From CAYPJE01 sp964410945 (GTDB lineage: Bacteria; Fidelibacterota; Marinisomatia; Marinisomatales; TCS56): a DNA stretch of 64,000 bases. The position numbers and the translations under genes were made by a program. Below are positions 1 to 9,125 of this stretch, in pieces. The DNA is taken from assembly GCA_964410945.1 (NCBI GenBank), contig CAYPJE010000005.1:1-64000 (forward strand). The letters are read 5' to 3'. The notes under the pieces are model-generated. The model was not told the DNA's origin. It saw only the letters and a program-made list of their open reading frames with translations, and ran no database searches. Position 1 is the first letter of the stretch. Each line of letters opens with the position of its first letter.

Positions 1-27
1 CTGGTGCTGAATGAATAAAGAATAATT

Positions 28-57
28 GCAGGGACAAGATTCGAATCTTGTCCCTGC
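28..57 (-). terminator. perfect 30-bp palindrome downstream of dgt
   Basis: Two 15-base arms (gcagggacaagattc and its exact complement) abut with no spacer and would form a strong hairpin with a small loop. It lies 30 bases past the stop of the minus-strand dGTPase gene, and on that strand it is followed by an AT-rich stretch without a long pure T run. It is best read as a transcription terminator, possibly working in both directions. A palindromic protein-binding site is the alternative. Confidence 0.5.
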
Positions 58-86
58 TTCAGATTATTATGGATGGCATCCATTTT

Positions 87-1454
87 TTACAGCGTAACCC
101 CTTTGATCTTTCGATATAGATCCACCGCGTAGGAATCAGTCATACTGGATATAAACTGTACAATTGACAATATACTTTCGTATTTATCATCGAAATTTTT
201 TCTACCAGGTGCCAGGTACTGGTCAGGTATCAATGAACGAATCTTTTTACTGCGCATTCCTGCCCCGAATAAGGCTCCAAGGAATGTATCCAGCAGACCG
301 GAGATGATTTCATAACCGGCAATTTCTACCTCGACCACATCCCTGGTATTATAAATGACCGCACGGGAATAATCTGCAAGTTCCTTCAATACCGGACCAG
401 CCGGAATAGAGTAAATCAGGTGTTGATCGAAATTACCATTACCAATCGATTCCAGGTTTTCCAGAAAGGCCCGGGAGATCGAATTTATCAGGTGATTGAT
501 CACCCTGGCCCGCAAATAACCGATCTGCTCTTTTTCATCATGTATAAGTCCCAGTTTTACTGAAATATCATCAGGGACATTCGTGCCAAAAATGGCAAAC
601 AGATAATCCTGCACATCCTTAAAGGAAACCACTCCCCGTTTATAGGCATCCTCCAAATCGATGATCAGGTAGCCAATGTCATCGGCGGCTTCCACAATAA
701 AAGTCAAGGGATGACGGTGCCAGGCCCGGCAGTGATGGCCGTCTTGGGAACTTTTGCAAGTTTTTAGCCCCAGCCCCTCGGTCACTCGGCAGAATATTTC
801 ATCCTCCGACTGGAAATAGCCATATTTTCTTGTACTGGCTTTGCCTTCAATCGATCCGGCTACCGAGCAGCGTGGATATTTCATAAAAACACCCAGTGTA
901 GCGTAAGTCAGTCCAAGTCCACCCGGTGCTGCTGTCTGGGCTGGCAGTGAATGGGACAAAATCCTGAAGCCCATGGCATTGCCTTCAAAATCAGTCAAAT
1001 CCTTCTGCTGTTGTTTACTTAGACCAGTCAGATAATCAGATCCTATTCCAGCATCAAAATATTCTGATATGGATTTTTCACCGGAATGCCCGAAGGGTGG
1101 ATTCCCGATATCGTGGGCGATGCAGGCTGCCGCTACTACTGTCTCGAAATCATTGGCAGTAAGCCTGGCCGATCTGAAATAGCTACTGCTCCCGGCCAGT
1201 AATTCTTCACCGACCAACCGTCCCATTGAGCGCCCAATGCTGGAAGTCTCCAGGCTGTGAGTCAGACGGGTATGGATAAAATCATGTTCCGGCAGCGGTA
1301 CGACCTGGGCCTTACTCTGTAGCCGGCGGAAGGGAGTTGAAAAAATAATCCGATCAAAATCTCGGGCAAAACTGTTCCGCGACTGTTCCCAGCCCGAACC
1401 ATCCTCATTTTCTTTTCCCAGCCGTTTTTTACTTAGCAACCGATTCCAATCCAT
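87..1454 (-). CDS. dgt: dGTPase-like HD-domain triphosphohydrolase
   Basis: This 455-residue protein belongs to the deoxyguanosinetriphosphate triphosphohydrolase family, cytosolic enzymes that hydrolyse dNTPs to deoxynucleosides and triphosphate. The N-terminus has the family pattern of an S-x-F-x-R-D-x-D-R-I stretch followed by RRLQSKAQV. Metal-binding HD residues are visible as H66 in RLTHSLE and H114-D115 in the HDIGNPPFGH motif. Length fits the family. It is a single minus-strand gene, divergent from the ABC operon at 1701, with a hairpin downstream. Family membership is clear; the preferred dNTP cannot be told from sequence. Confidence 0.93.
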   Translation of the reverse strand: MDWNRLLSKKRLGKENEDGSGWEQSRNSFARDFDRIIFSTPFRRLQSKAQVVPLPEHDFIHTRLTHSLETSSIGRSMGRLVGEELLAGSSSYFRSARLTANDFETVVAAACIAHDIGNPPFGHSGEKSISEYFDAGIGSDYLTGLSKQQQKDLTDFEGNAMGFRILSHSLPAQTAAPGGLGLTYATLGVFMKYPRCSVAGSIEGKASTRKYGYFQSEDEIFCRVTEGLGLKTCKSSQDGHHCRAWHRHPLTFIVEAADDIGYLIIDLEDAYKRGVVSFKDVQDYLFAIFGTNVPDDISVKLGLIHDEKEQIGYLRARVINHLINSISRAFLENLESIGNGNFDQHLIYSIPAGPVLKELADYSRAVIYNTRDVVEVEIAGYEIISGLLDTFLGALFGAGMRSKKIRSLIPDQYLAPGRKNFDDKYESILSIVQFISSMTDSYAVDLYRKIKGVTL

Positions 1455-1700
1455 TGAACTGCCTTTCCAATTATTAAGGCCTGGAAGTTACAATTTTCGT
1501 TGTTGCCAAATAGGAATTATTACTCATCCCCCCCCTTGAATATTTATGCTGAAATCATGCATGAAAAATGTGCTCTACCGTCAATTAAAATTAGAAATTG
1601 ATATTCCTCCTGAGTAATTTTGCACCAGCCAGTTATATCCGAATTTAGGGTATACAAATCCTATTATTTTCAAATACAGATTTAAAAGCAGTGAATAAAT

Positions 1701-2588
1701 ATGAAAAATGTTGTTGAATGCCAGAATCTGACCCATTATTACGGTAAGAAACTCGTATATGAAAATATGAGTTTCAATATCCGTGAGGGCAGCATTTTCG
1801 GCCTGTTAGGTAAGAATGGTACCGGTAAAACGACAACCATCAATATACTGAATGGCTTCCTGAAACCCCAGAGCGGACGGTGCCTGATCTTTGGAGAGGA
1901 TTCCCAGAAATTGTCTCCTGATACCAAGACCAGGATCGGTTTTCTGATGGAAGGCCATATCCAGTACAGTTTCATGAATATTTACCAGATCGAAAAGTTT
2001 TATTCCAATTTCTTCCCCCGCTGGAAGAAGGAACCGTACTTCGAGCTGATGGAAAAACTGGAGGTTGAACCGGACCAGAAGATTTCCCGCATGTCCTGTG
2101 GCCAGCGTTCCCAGGTGGCCCTGGGGCTGATTCTGGCCCAGGATCCGGACCTGATGATCTTGGACGATTATTCCATGGGATTGGATGCCGGATACCGCCG
2201 CCTGTTCCTGGATTACCTGGCCGAATATGCCAAAGCAGAGAGCAAAACGGTATTTGTCACCTCGCATATCATCCAGGACCTGGAACGATTGATCGATGAT
2301 TTTGTGGTTCTGGATTACCGCAGTGTACTGCTGCAGATGTCAGTCAAGGAGTTCAGGGAAACCTTCCACCAGTACCTGTTCGATACCGATAGGCCGAACC
2401 TGACCCTGGAAAAAAATGATATCGTTCGTAATTACGAACAGATAAAAAATCATTCCATTGTCTATTCCTTCACTCCACAAAACGAGATTGAAGAATACCT
2501 GAAGGCGCAGGGAATTAACTATAGCAATCTGCGCGAAGAACCGATGACACTTGAAGATGCCATTATTGGTATCTCCGGAAAGTATTAG
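1701..2588 (+). CDS. ABC transporter ATP-binding protein, Asp in Walker B
   Basis: A 295-residue cytoplasmic ATPase subunit of an ABC-2 type transporter. Walker A is GKNGTGKT (residues 37-44), the signature is SCGQRSQ (132-138), Walker B is LMILDD (151-156) and the switch histidine is H189 in TSHI. The usual catalytic Glu after Walker B is Asp (D156), which may lower ATPase rate. It is the first gene of a plus-strand set; the permease start lies 8 bases after its stop and the permease ribosome site overlaps that stop. Context with DUF4857 and polyferredoxin genes resembles the NosF role in nitrous oxide reductase maturation, but that is analogy. The substrate is unknown. Confidence 0.9.
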   Translation: MKNVVECQNLTHYYGKKLVYENMSFNIREGSIFGLLGKNGTGKTTTINILNGFLKPQSGRCLIFGEDSQKLSPDTKTRIGFLMEGHIQYSFMNIYQIEKFYSNFFPRWKKEPYFELMEKLEVEPDQKISRMSCGQRSQVALGLILAQDPDLMILDDYSMGLDAGYRRLFLDYLAEYAKAESKTVFVTSHIIQDLERLIDDFVVLDYRSVLLQMSVKEFRETFHQYLFDTDRPNLTLEKNDIVRNYEQIKNHSIVYSFTPQNEIEEYLKAQGINYSNLREEPMTLEDAIIGISGKY

Positions 2589-2596
2589 GAGTGATC

Positions 2597-3268
2597 ATGT
2601 TTAAAGCAATTGCCTACAAAGAATGGCTGAAAATCCGCTGGTTTGTAATCGGTGGCGCCGCCGTATCCCTGCTCTGGATATTCCTGACAGTTTTACTCGA
2701 TATCTATTCGCAGATGAAATTCACCGAAGCAATTTCATACTGGTACAATGTAGTCTTCCGCGGAGTTCAATTCTACTCCAGTTATATGTATATCCCCATG
2801 CTGATCGGCTTTGCCCTGGCAGCCGCCCAGTTCATCCCGGAAACCACCGAGAAACGCATTAAACTCACCTTTCACCTGCCAATGGATGAAAATAAGGTCC
2901 TGCTCCAGATGCTGGCAGTGGGACTGGTTAGCCTGCTGAGTATCTTCCTCTTATCACTGGTTCTACTGCTCATATCATCACTGATATACTTCCCCACTGA
3001 TGTGGCCGCCAGTATGTTCGTTACCCTGATGCCCTGGTTCCTGGCCGGTTTCGTCACTTACGTAGGCGCCGCCGCGATCATCCTGGAGCCGAACTGGTGG
3101 CACCGTATCATTTCAGGATTGGTCGGAATCGGATTCCTTTTCCTGCTGTACAATAACCACTGGTACAATGCCTACCAGCGCTGCCTGCCGGCCTTTACCG
3201 TACTGGGACTTTTCTTCGCCCTGTCGATTCTGCTGACCGGATACCGCTTCAGAAAGGGGATGGTTTAA
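2597..3268 (+). CDS. ABC-2 type permease subunit
   Basis: A hydrophobic protein of about 223 residues with roughly six predicted membrane spans and a polar N-terminus (FKAIAYKEWLKIRWF) typical of ABC-2 permeases. It should pair with the ATPase encoded just upstream. I place the start at the ATG at 2597 because an AGGAG at 2587-2591 lies 5 bases before it; a GTG at 2591 is possible but overlaps that site. Its stop shares one base with the next start (TAATG), indicating translational coupling. The transported molecule cannot be inferred. Confidence 0.82.
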   Translation: MFKAIAYKEWLKIRWFVIGGAAVSLLWIFLTVLLDIYSQMKFTEAISYWYNVVFRGVQFYSSYMYIPMLIGFALAAAQFIPETTEKRIKLTFHLPMDENKVLLQMLAVGLVSLLSIFLLSLVLLLISSLIYFPTDVAASMFVTLMPWFLAGFVTYVGAAAIILEPNWWHRIISGLVGIGFLFLLYNNHWYNAYQRCLPAFTVLGLFFALSILLTGYRFRKGMV

Positions 3269-4500
3269 TGCTTACACGTATTGCAAGACTGATGATGGTC
3301 GCCGTGGTTATCTTCGTAGCAGCGATCTATCTGCCGGAGTTCTACTGGAAAATTTTTGATAAGAAAATCCGTACCCCGCAGGTTTATTACAGCGCCGTAC
3401 ATAAGAAATTCTTCCTGGGTAAAAATGATGGGAAAAAATATATCCATTTTGACCTGGAAGGAAATCAATACACCCGTGACGAATTTGAACTGAAACTGCC
3501 TTTACTTCACTACCGTCAATTGTTAATGGATGGGAACATGCCGGAGTATATCGGCGACTGGCAGGTGGATATCGATGAACTGCGGTTGAACAAATTCATG
3601 AAACGGATTAAACCGTACACCCTGGATCAGCCCCAGATTGACCTCTATCCCCTGTTCGAGTCGCAGTCGGGACGGGTGCAATTGGCCATGCCGGATGAGA
3701 TGTTCCGTATTACTGACCGGATGGAATTCATCACCGCCGCCACCAACCAGGTCAACGAGGAGCTTACCGAACTGTTTACCGCCGAGTTGACCGCTAAAGG
3801 CTTCCAGTTTCCGGCACAATACATTGCCGGTAATCCCAGCACCAAGAAACCCTTTGACGAAGGATATTTCGTAATCGATGCAGCCAACGAGATCTTTCAG
3901 ATCAAGATGATCAAGGGCCAGCCCTTCTGCCAGAAGACCGGAATTCCCAATGACCTGGATATCCAGGCGATAATCATCGGTGAAATGAACCTGAAGGAAT
4001 TCTATGGGATGCTGATTACCAAAAACAGTGATCTTTTCCTGATTTCATATGACAACTATAAGCTGGTCAAAATGCCGGTGGATTCTTACGATCTGCAGAA
4101 AACCAATCTCATGATACTGGGCGATGTATTCTATCGCACTTTCTGGCAGATGAACGATGGTGAGCTACACGTTGTGGTAACCGACCGGAATTACGATATT
4201 GTGGACGAATACATCGAAACCTGGGAAACACAGGATGAATGGTTCGCCGGAAAACTGGCCAAGGTTTTGTTTCCCTTCACCATTACCATGTCCGATGGTT
4301 CCAGCGTTTACTGGAATACCTATTTCGATTTTTCCGGGTTGCTGGCGTTGATAGGTATAATAATTGCTTTAGGATTATATACCGGAATAGCATTGTATGT
4401 CAGAAAACCGATCAGTGTCATCGATCTGGTTTTTGTGGCGATCACCGGCCTCTACGGTTTGATCGCCGTATACATATTCCGGGCCGTAGAAATTGATTAA
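3268..4500 (+). CDS. DUF4857-type membrane-anchored protein
   Basis: A 410-residue protein with one N-terminal membrane anchor (about residues 7-25), a large middle domain of about 320 residues, and two C-terminal hydrophobic segments (about 350-375 and 385-405). It resembles the DUF4857 family, which I recall as encoded beside ABC transporter genes in Bacteroidota; this is memory, not a search. The start overlaps the permease stop by one base, so it is very likely part of the same transporter. The middle domain probably faces the periplasm, given a membrane anchor at each end. No catalytic motif is visible. Confidence 0.7.
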   Translation: MLTRIARLMMVAVVIFVAAIYLPEFYWKIFDKKIRTPQVYYSAVHKKFFLGKNDGKKYIHFDLEGNQYTRDEFELKLPLLHYRQLLMDGNMPEYIGDWQVDIDELRLNKFMKRIKPYTLDQPQIDLYPLFESQSGRVQLAMPDEMFRITDRMEFITAATNQVNEELTELFTAELTAKGFQFPAQYIAGNPSTKKPFDEGYFVIDAANEIFQIKMIKGQPFCQKTGIPNDLDIQAIIIGEMNLKEFYGMLITKNSDLFLISYDNYKLVKMPVDSYDLQKTNLMILGDVFYRTFWQMNDGELHVVVTDRNYDIVDEYIETWETQDEWFAGKLAKVLFPFTITMSDGSSVYWNTYFDFSGLLALIGIIIALGLYTGIALYVRKPISVIDLVFVAITGLYGLIAVYIFRAVEID

Positions 4501-4541
4501 ACCGGGGATTTGACTAAATTAAGGAAAGTGATTGTAAGATC

Positions 4542-6482
4542 ATGAAAAACAAACGACGCAATAAAAAACCACTGCGCAACTGGTACCGCTTACCGCTCCA
4601 GTGGTTGATTCTGGTATTACTGGGTTACATGGTTGTTCGGGCTTTTATTGACCCCAACTATGTGGCTGATTTCGAAGCTTATTGTCCTTTCGGAGGAGCA
4701 TTAGCCCTCAGCTCACTGCTGGAAAATAATACCCTGGCCTGCAGCATGACCGAAACCCAGATTTTCATGGGTGTCATGCTGGCGGTAGCTGCCGTTCTGC
4801 TCAGCAAGTTGTTCTGCAGCTTCATCTGTCCGATCGGTACTTTCACCGAATGGCTTGGTAAGATCGGGGACAAGTATAAAGTCCGTTACACCATTAAAGG
4901 TATTATTGACCGGGCCCTGCGCAGTCTGAAGTACATCCTTTTGTTCATCACCGTCTATTTCACAGTCGGTTCCAGTGAATTATTCTGCAAGGAATTTGAC
5001 CCGTTCTATGCAATTTTCAGCGGTTTTGACAGTGATGTCACATTATGGTATGCCATTCCAGCCATTCTGGTGATGGTCGCTGGTGCCATTTTCGTGCGCC
5101 AGTTCTGGTGTAAATACCTGTGTCCACTGGGAGCAGCAACCAATATCTTTTCCAACCTGATCATGTTCGGTTCGGTGATCCTGGTTTATGCCATCCTGGT
5201 CTGGCTGGGTGTACCGCTGAATTGGATCTGGCTGCTGTCGGCCATAGTTATCCTTGGTTTCATCCTTGAAGTAACCCGTATGGAGGGCTTCATCTTCCCT
5301 GTGATGAAAATCAAGCGGGTTGAAGACATCTGCACCGACTGTAAAAAATGTGACCGGGCCTGCCCGATGGCGATTAAAATTTCTGAGGTCGAAACAGTCA
5401 AACATATTGATTGCCATCTGTGTACCGATTGTATTGAATCCTGTCCCGAAAAAGGCTCACTGGTGATCAACAAACGTGACTGGCGCTGGCTGCCGATAAC
5501 TGCTACGGTTGCTATGATTGTGCTTGGTCTGATCCTGGGCACTACCATGGAATTGCCTACCATCAATGAACGCTGGGGCAGTGAGGAACAGATCGAAAAC
5601 GCCTCTGTCTTCAAGATGGATGGATTGAAAAACATCAAATGCTATGGCAGTTCCGCTTCCTTCGTGACCAAGATGAAAAAAGTGGAAGGTGTTTATGGTG
5701 CCAAGGCTTTCGTCAAGACCAAAAGCATCGAATTACTCTACGATGCCGGTAAATATAGTGAAGAGGAACTGAAGGCCAAGATCTATTCACCGACGGTTCG
5801 TATGATCCGAAATCCCGGTGCCGGTCTGGAAACATTGTCGATAGTTGAGATGGGAATCGATAAACTTTTCGATACCTACGACTCATACTACCTGCTGAAG
5901 CTATTGGTGCAAAATGAAGGCATCTACGGTATCAAGACCGAATTCGGTGAACCGGTACAAACCAGCCTGTATTACGATCCTGCTGTCATCGATGGCACCC
6001 GGATCAAGGAAGTGATCGAATCTCCGACGGTGACCTACAAGAGCCGGGATAAGGAGATCACCCAGAAGCTTCATTTCAGGGTAGTCGACCTGGTAGAAAC
6101 CGGGGTATCGGTAACAATCCAGGAATTCAGGAAATTGATGTTCCTGCCCTTCGATCTCAAATTCAATGATTTCGATACTTATTCTGAGGACCAGCTGGAG
6201 ACCTATTCGGTTTACATGCCCCAGGCCGGGAATGCATCCCTGCACCGGCGTCTGACAACCCTGGTTAGCCACCTGTCCTGGGATGAAGGTATCGTTCGTT
6301 TCCAGACCGATTATCTGGAACGGCCCACCGCCCTGGTCACCTATGCCACCGATCAGACCAGTTCCAATGCGGTATTTGAATCGTTGAGCAAGGACACCCT
6401 CCATGTCCAGTACACCGGTGGCAAGACCGGCAAGGTGGTCAATCCGTTTAAGTTTCCTGAGGAAGGTAATATAATTAAATAA
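4542..6482 (+). CDS. NosR/NapH-like membrane polyferredoxin with HMA-like C-terminal modules
   Basis: A 646-residue inner-membrane iron-sulfur protein. The membrane part carries the paired Cys motifs of the NapH/NosR family, FCSFICPIG (C92, C96) and FWCKYLCPLG (C190, C194). Two 4Fe-4S ferredoxin motifs follow: C264/C267/C270/C274 and C291/C294/C297/C301. After another membrane span (about 317-335) comes a region of some 290 residues that looks like three successive beta-alpha-beta-beta-alpha-beta modules, at about 355-422, 430-500 and 555-625, resembling heavy-metal-associated (HMA) folds; only the first keeps a Cys (C367) where the CxxC would be. It probably passes electrons across the membrane for the neighbouring ABC/DUF4857 module. 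A terminator follows directly. Confidence 0.88.
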   Translation: MKNKRRNKKPLRNWYRLPLQWLILVLLGYMVVRAFIDPNYVADFEAYCPFGGALALSSLLENNTLACSMTETQIFMGVMLAVAAVLLSKLFCSFICPIGTFTEWLGKIGDKYKVRYTIKGIIDRALRSLKYILLFITVYFTVGSSELFCKEFDPFYAIFSGFDSDVTLWYAIPAILVMVAGAIFVRQFWCKYLCPLGAATNIFSNLIMFGSVILVYAILVWLGVPLNWIWLLSAIVILGFILEVTRMEGFIFPVMKIKRVEDICTDCKKCDRACPMAIKISEVETVKHIDCHLCTDCIESCPEKGSLVINKRDWRWLPITATVAMIVLGLILGTTMELPTINERWGSEEQIENASVFKMDGLKNIKCYGSSASFVTKMKKVEGVYGAKAFVKTKSIELLYDAGKYSEEELKAKIYSPTVRMIRNPGAGLETLSIVEMGIDKLFDTYDSYYLLKLLVQNEGIYGIKTEFGEPVQTSLYYDPAVIDGTRIKEVIESPTVTYKSRDKEITQKLHFRVVDLVETGVSVTIQEFRKLMFLPFDLKFNDFDTYSEDQLETYSVYMPQAGNASLHRRLTTLVSHLSWDEGIVRFQTDYLERPTALVTYATDQTSSNAVFESLSKDTLHVQYTGGKTGKVVNPFKFPEEGNIIK

Positions 6483-6496
6483 GCAAAATTATATGT

Positions 6497-6528
6497 AAAA
6501 AAGGCCCTGGTTATTCCAGGGCCTTTTT
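6497..6528. terminator. bidirectional intrinsic terminator between convergent operons
   Basis: A stem of AAAAAGGCCCTGG with its complement around a 4-6 base loop, flanked by A-runs on the left and T-runs on the right. It lies 15 bases after the polyferredoxin stop and 20 bases after the end of the minus-strand beta-barrel gene, so it can end transcription from both sides. Confidence 0.9.
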
Positions 6529-6547
6529 CTATTAAACTGTTGTCTAT

Positions 6548-8020
6548 CTACCGTTTAACATACAAACCGATTCCGGCATTCTGAATCGCACCGGATATCT
6601 CCTCATCGGTGGGTGTGGACACACTCAGGTTCGTTTCGACTCCCAGAAGTCCAAAGGCATACTGGCGTTCAACACCAACTCTCAAACCCCAGAATTGCAG
6701 TTCATCAGCCACCCAGTGGAAGTCCAGTTCCTGCCGGCCGATTGAGCCTTCGAAATGAACAGAAGACAGCAAACCGGATCGGCCTTTCAGTCCCAGGCTG
6801 TAGGTACTGCTGGCAAGCTGGTCTACAAACTCAAAAGGATTGATATACTCATAATATTCAATATCCCGGTTTTCCAGTTCAATTTTAGAATAGATGGACC
6901 AGCTCTGGCCGGCCTGGTAATTAATCAACGAGCCCAAGCGAGTTATAGCTTCATTATTTTCCAGGCTGACAGCAGCATAGTCGGCTGAACGGGCCCAGTC
7001 GAAAACAGAGCGTTGCTCAAGCAATAACCGTCCATTAAATTTTCCATTAACCGGTTGATAATCAATAGCGCCGGCAAAACGTTTACCTTCCCGAGCCCAA
7101 TAGCCAGCGGGACGGCGTTTATTACCACCAACTTTGACTTCTGTATCCTTTTGATATGAATTGGTTATAATGGAAAAATCAACGCCTGCAAGTATTAAAT
7201 CCTTTTTATAAAGAAAATATTCCAGATCAACGCCTTCAATAAATTCCCATTTTTCCGGCGTCTTGGCGATAAACGGTTCAGACAGCACATTAAAGCCGTT
7301 GAAATGATACACGATAGCTGAGGTATACTCCCCATAGGGCTCAAAATAGTCCTGGCGGTTTATATAGTTGACATTGATTCCGGTGCTGAAACCTTTTGAA
7401 TTACTTAAATAGGCAATTCCACCGCCTATAGTACTGTTCCTCACAATTGTCTCACATTCAGTATAACGGTGTTTCAGGCTTCTTTCCACACCATAATCAA
7501 GGTTAACCCCGATTATAAACCGGTCCAATATTTGTCGATTTAGACTCATCCACAACTGGGGCCCACCGTATTTAGTATTACCTTTGGTGGAATCAATCAA
7601 GCTGAAGTAATTAGCATAGTGGTCCTTTTCAAGTGTCGAATTAAGCTTAAACAAATCCGTATGGTTATATTTTACTCCACCCCTGGCAATCGTTCTCTGA
7701 TCGATGTTCTTGATAAAATCCAGAGCCAGGTAACTGTCCGAACGCGATTCAGGGTCATAATACCGTGCAAATCCATTACTCTGGTATCCGGTAAATGACC
7801 GGTATTCTGCCACATCATCCAATTCACCAATATAATAAGAAACAGGATTTTTTGTCATCTGATATGGCAATGGAATATCACACCAGTCACTGCTCAATGG
7901 TATAGCTTTCGCCATTTGAGTATTGAATGCTGACAAAACGGAAATACCAACCATGACAATTATTACACCGATTCGTATCAGTTGTTTAGGGCACTTACTT
8001 ATCAAATATTCTGTATTCAC
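6548..8020 (-). CDS. outer-membrane beta-barrel protein, DUF6850-like (copy 1)
   Basis: About 490 residues with an N-terminal signal sequence (hydrophobic IRIGVIIVMVGISVLSAF, cleavage after AKA likely) and then alternating aromatic/polar strands expected of an outer-membrane barrel. The open frame reaches back to 8173, but a GTG at 8018-8020 preceded by GAGGAA (4 bases away) is the best start and avoids overlap with the lipoprotein gene. It resembles the gene at 16779 (shared GFN/GFD..EGF/EGVDL stretch) and I recall DUF6850 barrels next to DUF4876 lipoproteins in Bacteroidota. Last gene of the receptor/peptidase operon. Likely role: partner barrel of the TonB receptor system (inference). Confidence 0.7.
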   Translation of the reverse strand: MNTEYLISKCPKQLIRIGVIIVMVGISVLSAFNTQMAKAIPLSSDWCDIPLPYQMTKNPVSYYIGELDDVAEYRSFTGYQSNGFARYYDPESRSDSYLALDFIKNIDQRTIARGGVKYNHTDLFKLNSTLEKDHYANYFSLIDSTKGNTKYGGPQLWMSLNRQILDRFIIGVNLDYGVERSLKHRYTECETIVRNSTIGGGIAYLSNSKGFSTGINVNYINRQDYFEPYGEYTSAIVYHFNGFNVLSEPFIAKTPEKWEFIEGVDLEYFLYKKDLILAGVDFSIITNSYQKDTEVKVGGNKRRPAGYWAREGKRFAGAIDYQPVNGKFNGRLLLEQRSVFDWARSADYAAVSLENNEAITRLGSLINYQAGQSWSIYSKIELENRDIEYYEYINPFEFVDQLASSTYSLGLKGRSGLLSSVHFEGSIGRQELDFHWVADELQFWGLRVGVERQYAFGLLGVETNLSVSTPTDEEISGAIQNAGIGLYVKR

Positions 8021-8036
8021 AATATTCCTCAAATAA

Positions 8037-9125
8037 TTAGTCGGTCTCATGGTGGTATCCGATTGTCGGTGCCGATATGATGACAAAGTCATCACCGGAA
8101 CTGTTGGAATCAAAACCAGGGTAACGCCGCTCCAGTGAACTGCCGCTGTACTTGATCTGACCGATACCGCCATAACTGCGGTCTAATTCCTTTTCGATTT
8201 CTTTGGTATGGGTTGAAGAAGAACTAAACTCAACACAGTCGATCACCGAATCAATATCGATCCCATCCAGGTAATCCACATCGCTGCCATCTGCGATCAA
8301 CACCACATCCCCGGTCAGTCCTACCATGAAATCCAGTCGATGCCCCACTTCCAGGTTATCGATATTGGGGACATCAGGATTATCCCAGTCACCATAATCC
8401 AGGCTGTTATGGAACTCAAAATCGGCATCTGACAGGTCTATGCTGCCAGGTACAATTAAACGATGATCGTAGGCATCGCCGGCCAGCACCTTGAATTCAC
8501 CAGGTGCGATCGGGTATTCACGTCCTGTCAACGGTGTTCCCGGAAGCTGAAAGATATAAGTAACATTTATGGTGAATTTTCCCATCCGGCAAAATATCAT
8601 TCCGTCCAGGTAGATCGTATCGCTGGATGAATTATACAACTCAAAATACTGGTCATAGAAATAGTAAAAATTATTCGGTGGTCCCACCGTGTATACTTCG
8701 TTGATCTTCAATCCAGGCTCACTACCGGTGAGTACCAACGGAAGATCAGCAATTACTACAGTAGTACCCCCACTGTTAATACCTAAATCAGGATTAACAT
8801 AGAGGGCGGTATCCGATACCATTTGAGTATCCAGCATGGTCGGATCAAGCAGGTCAGGAAGGATAACATCTCCTTCACCGCGTACCCGGTACTCGGCAAA
8901 CGGCAGGTCGGTAAAAACAACCTTTCCCGTTGAATCACTAACGGCGGAATAATCATCAACCTGATAATCGGTCGTACTTATAGTAACATTAATATCTGTT
9001 ACTACACTATCTTCATAAACGGTGGTTATTTCCACATCAAAGGAACCATCAAAGGTTGATGGAATATCCTCCACGCAGGCTACTGTCAGAACCAGGATCA
9101 TCCCGGCTAATATTATTCTTACCAT
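8037..9125 (-). CDS. DUF4876-type surface lipoprotein (copy 1)
   Basis: A 362-residue lipoprotein: lipobox LTVAC with C17, a short carboxypeptidase-regulatory-like beta-sandwich (about 28-115), then a lamin-tail-like domain beginning KINEVYTVGPPNNFYYFYDQ and ELYNSSSDTIYLDG, which is the pattern I associate with DUF4876. It ends with a motif describing ERRYPGFDSNSSGDDF. It overlaps the upstream TonB receptor by 7 bases, so the two are translationally coupled and likely act together at the outer membrane. The second copy at 18305 is about a third identical by eye. The ligand is unknown. Confidence 0.78.
   Translation of the reverse strand: MVRIILAGMILVLTVACVEDIPSTFDGSFDVEITTVYEDSVVTDINVTISTTDYQVDDYSAVSDSTGKVVFTDLPFAEYRVRGEGDVILPDLLDPTMLDTQMVSDTALYVNPDLGINSGGTTVVIADLPLVLTGSEPGLKINEVYTVGPPNNFYYFYDQYFELYNSSSDTIYLDGMIFCRMGKFTINVTYIFQLPGTPLTGREYPIAPGEFKVLAGDAYDHRLIVPGSIDLSDADFEFHNSLDYGDWDNPDVPNIDNLEVGHRLDFMVGLTGDVVLIADGSDVDYLDGIDIDSVIDCVEFSSSSTHTKEIEKELDRSYGGIGQIKYSGSSLERRYPGFDSNSSGDDFVIISAPTIGYHHETD

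Noticed and set aside
8021..8173. N-terminal extension of the beta-barrel frame at 6548
   Set aside because: The extension lies inside the DUF4876 lipoprotein gene and has no signal-like features; a GTG at 8020 with GAGGAA upstream gives a normal signal peptide.
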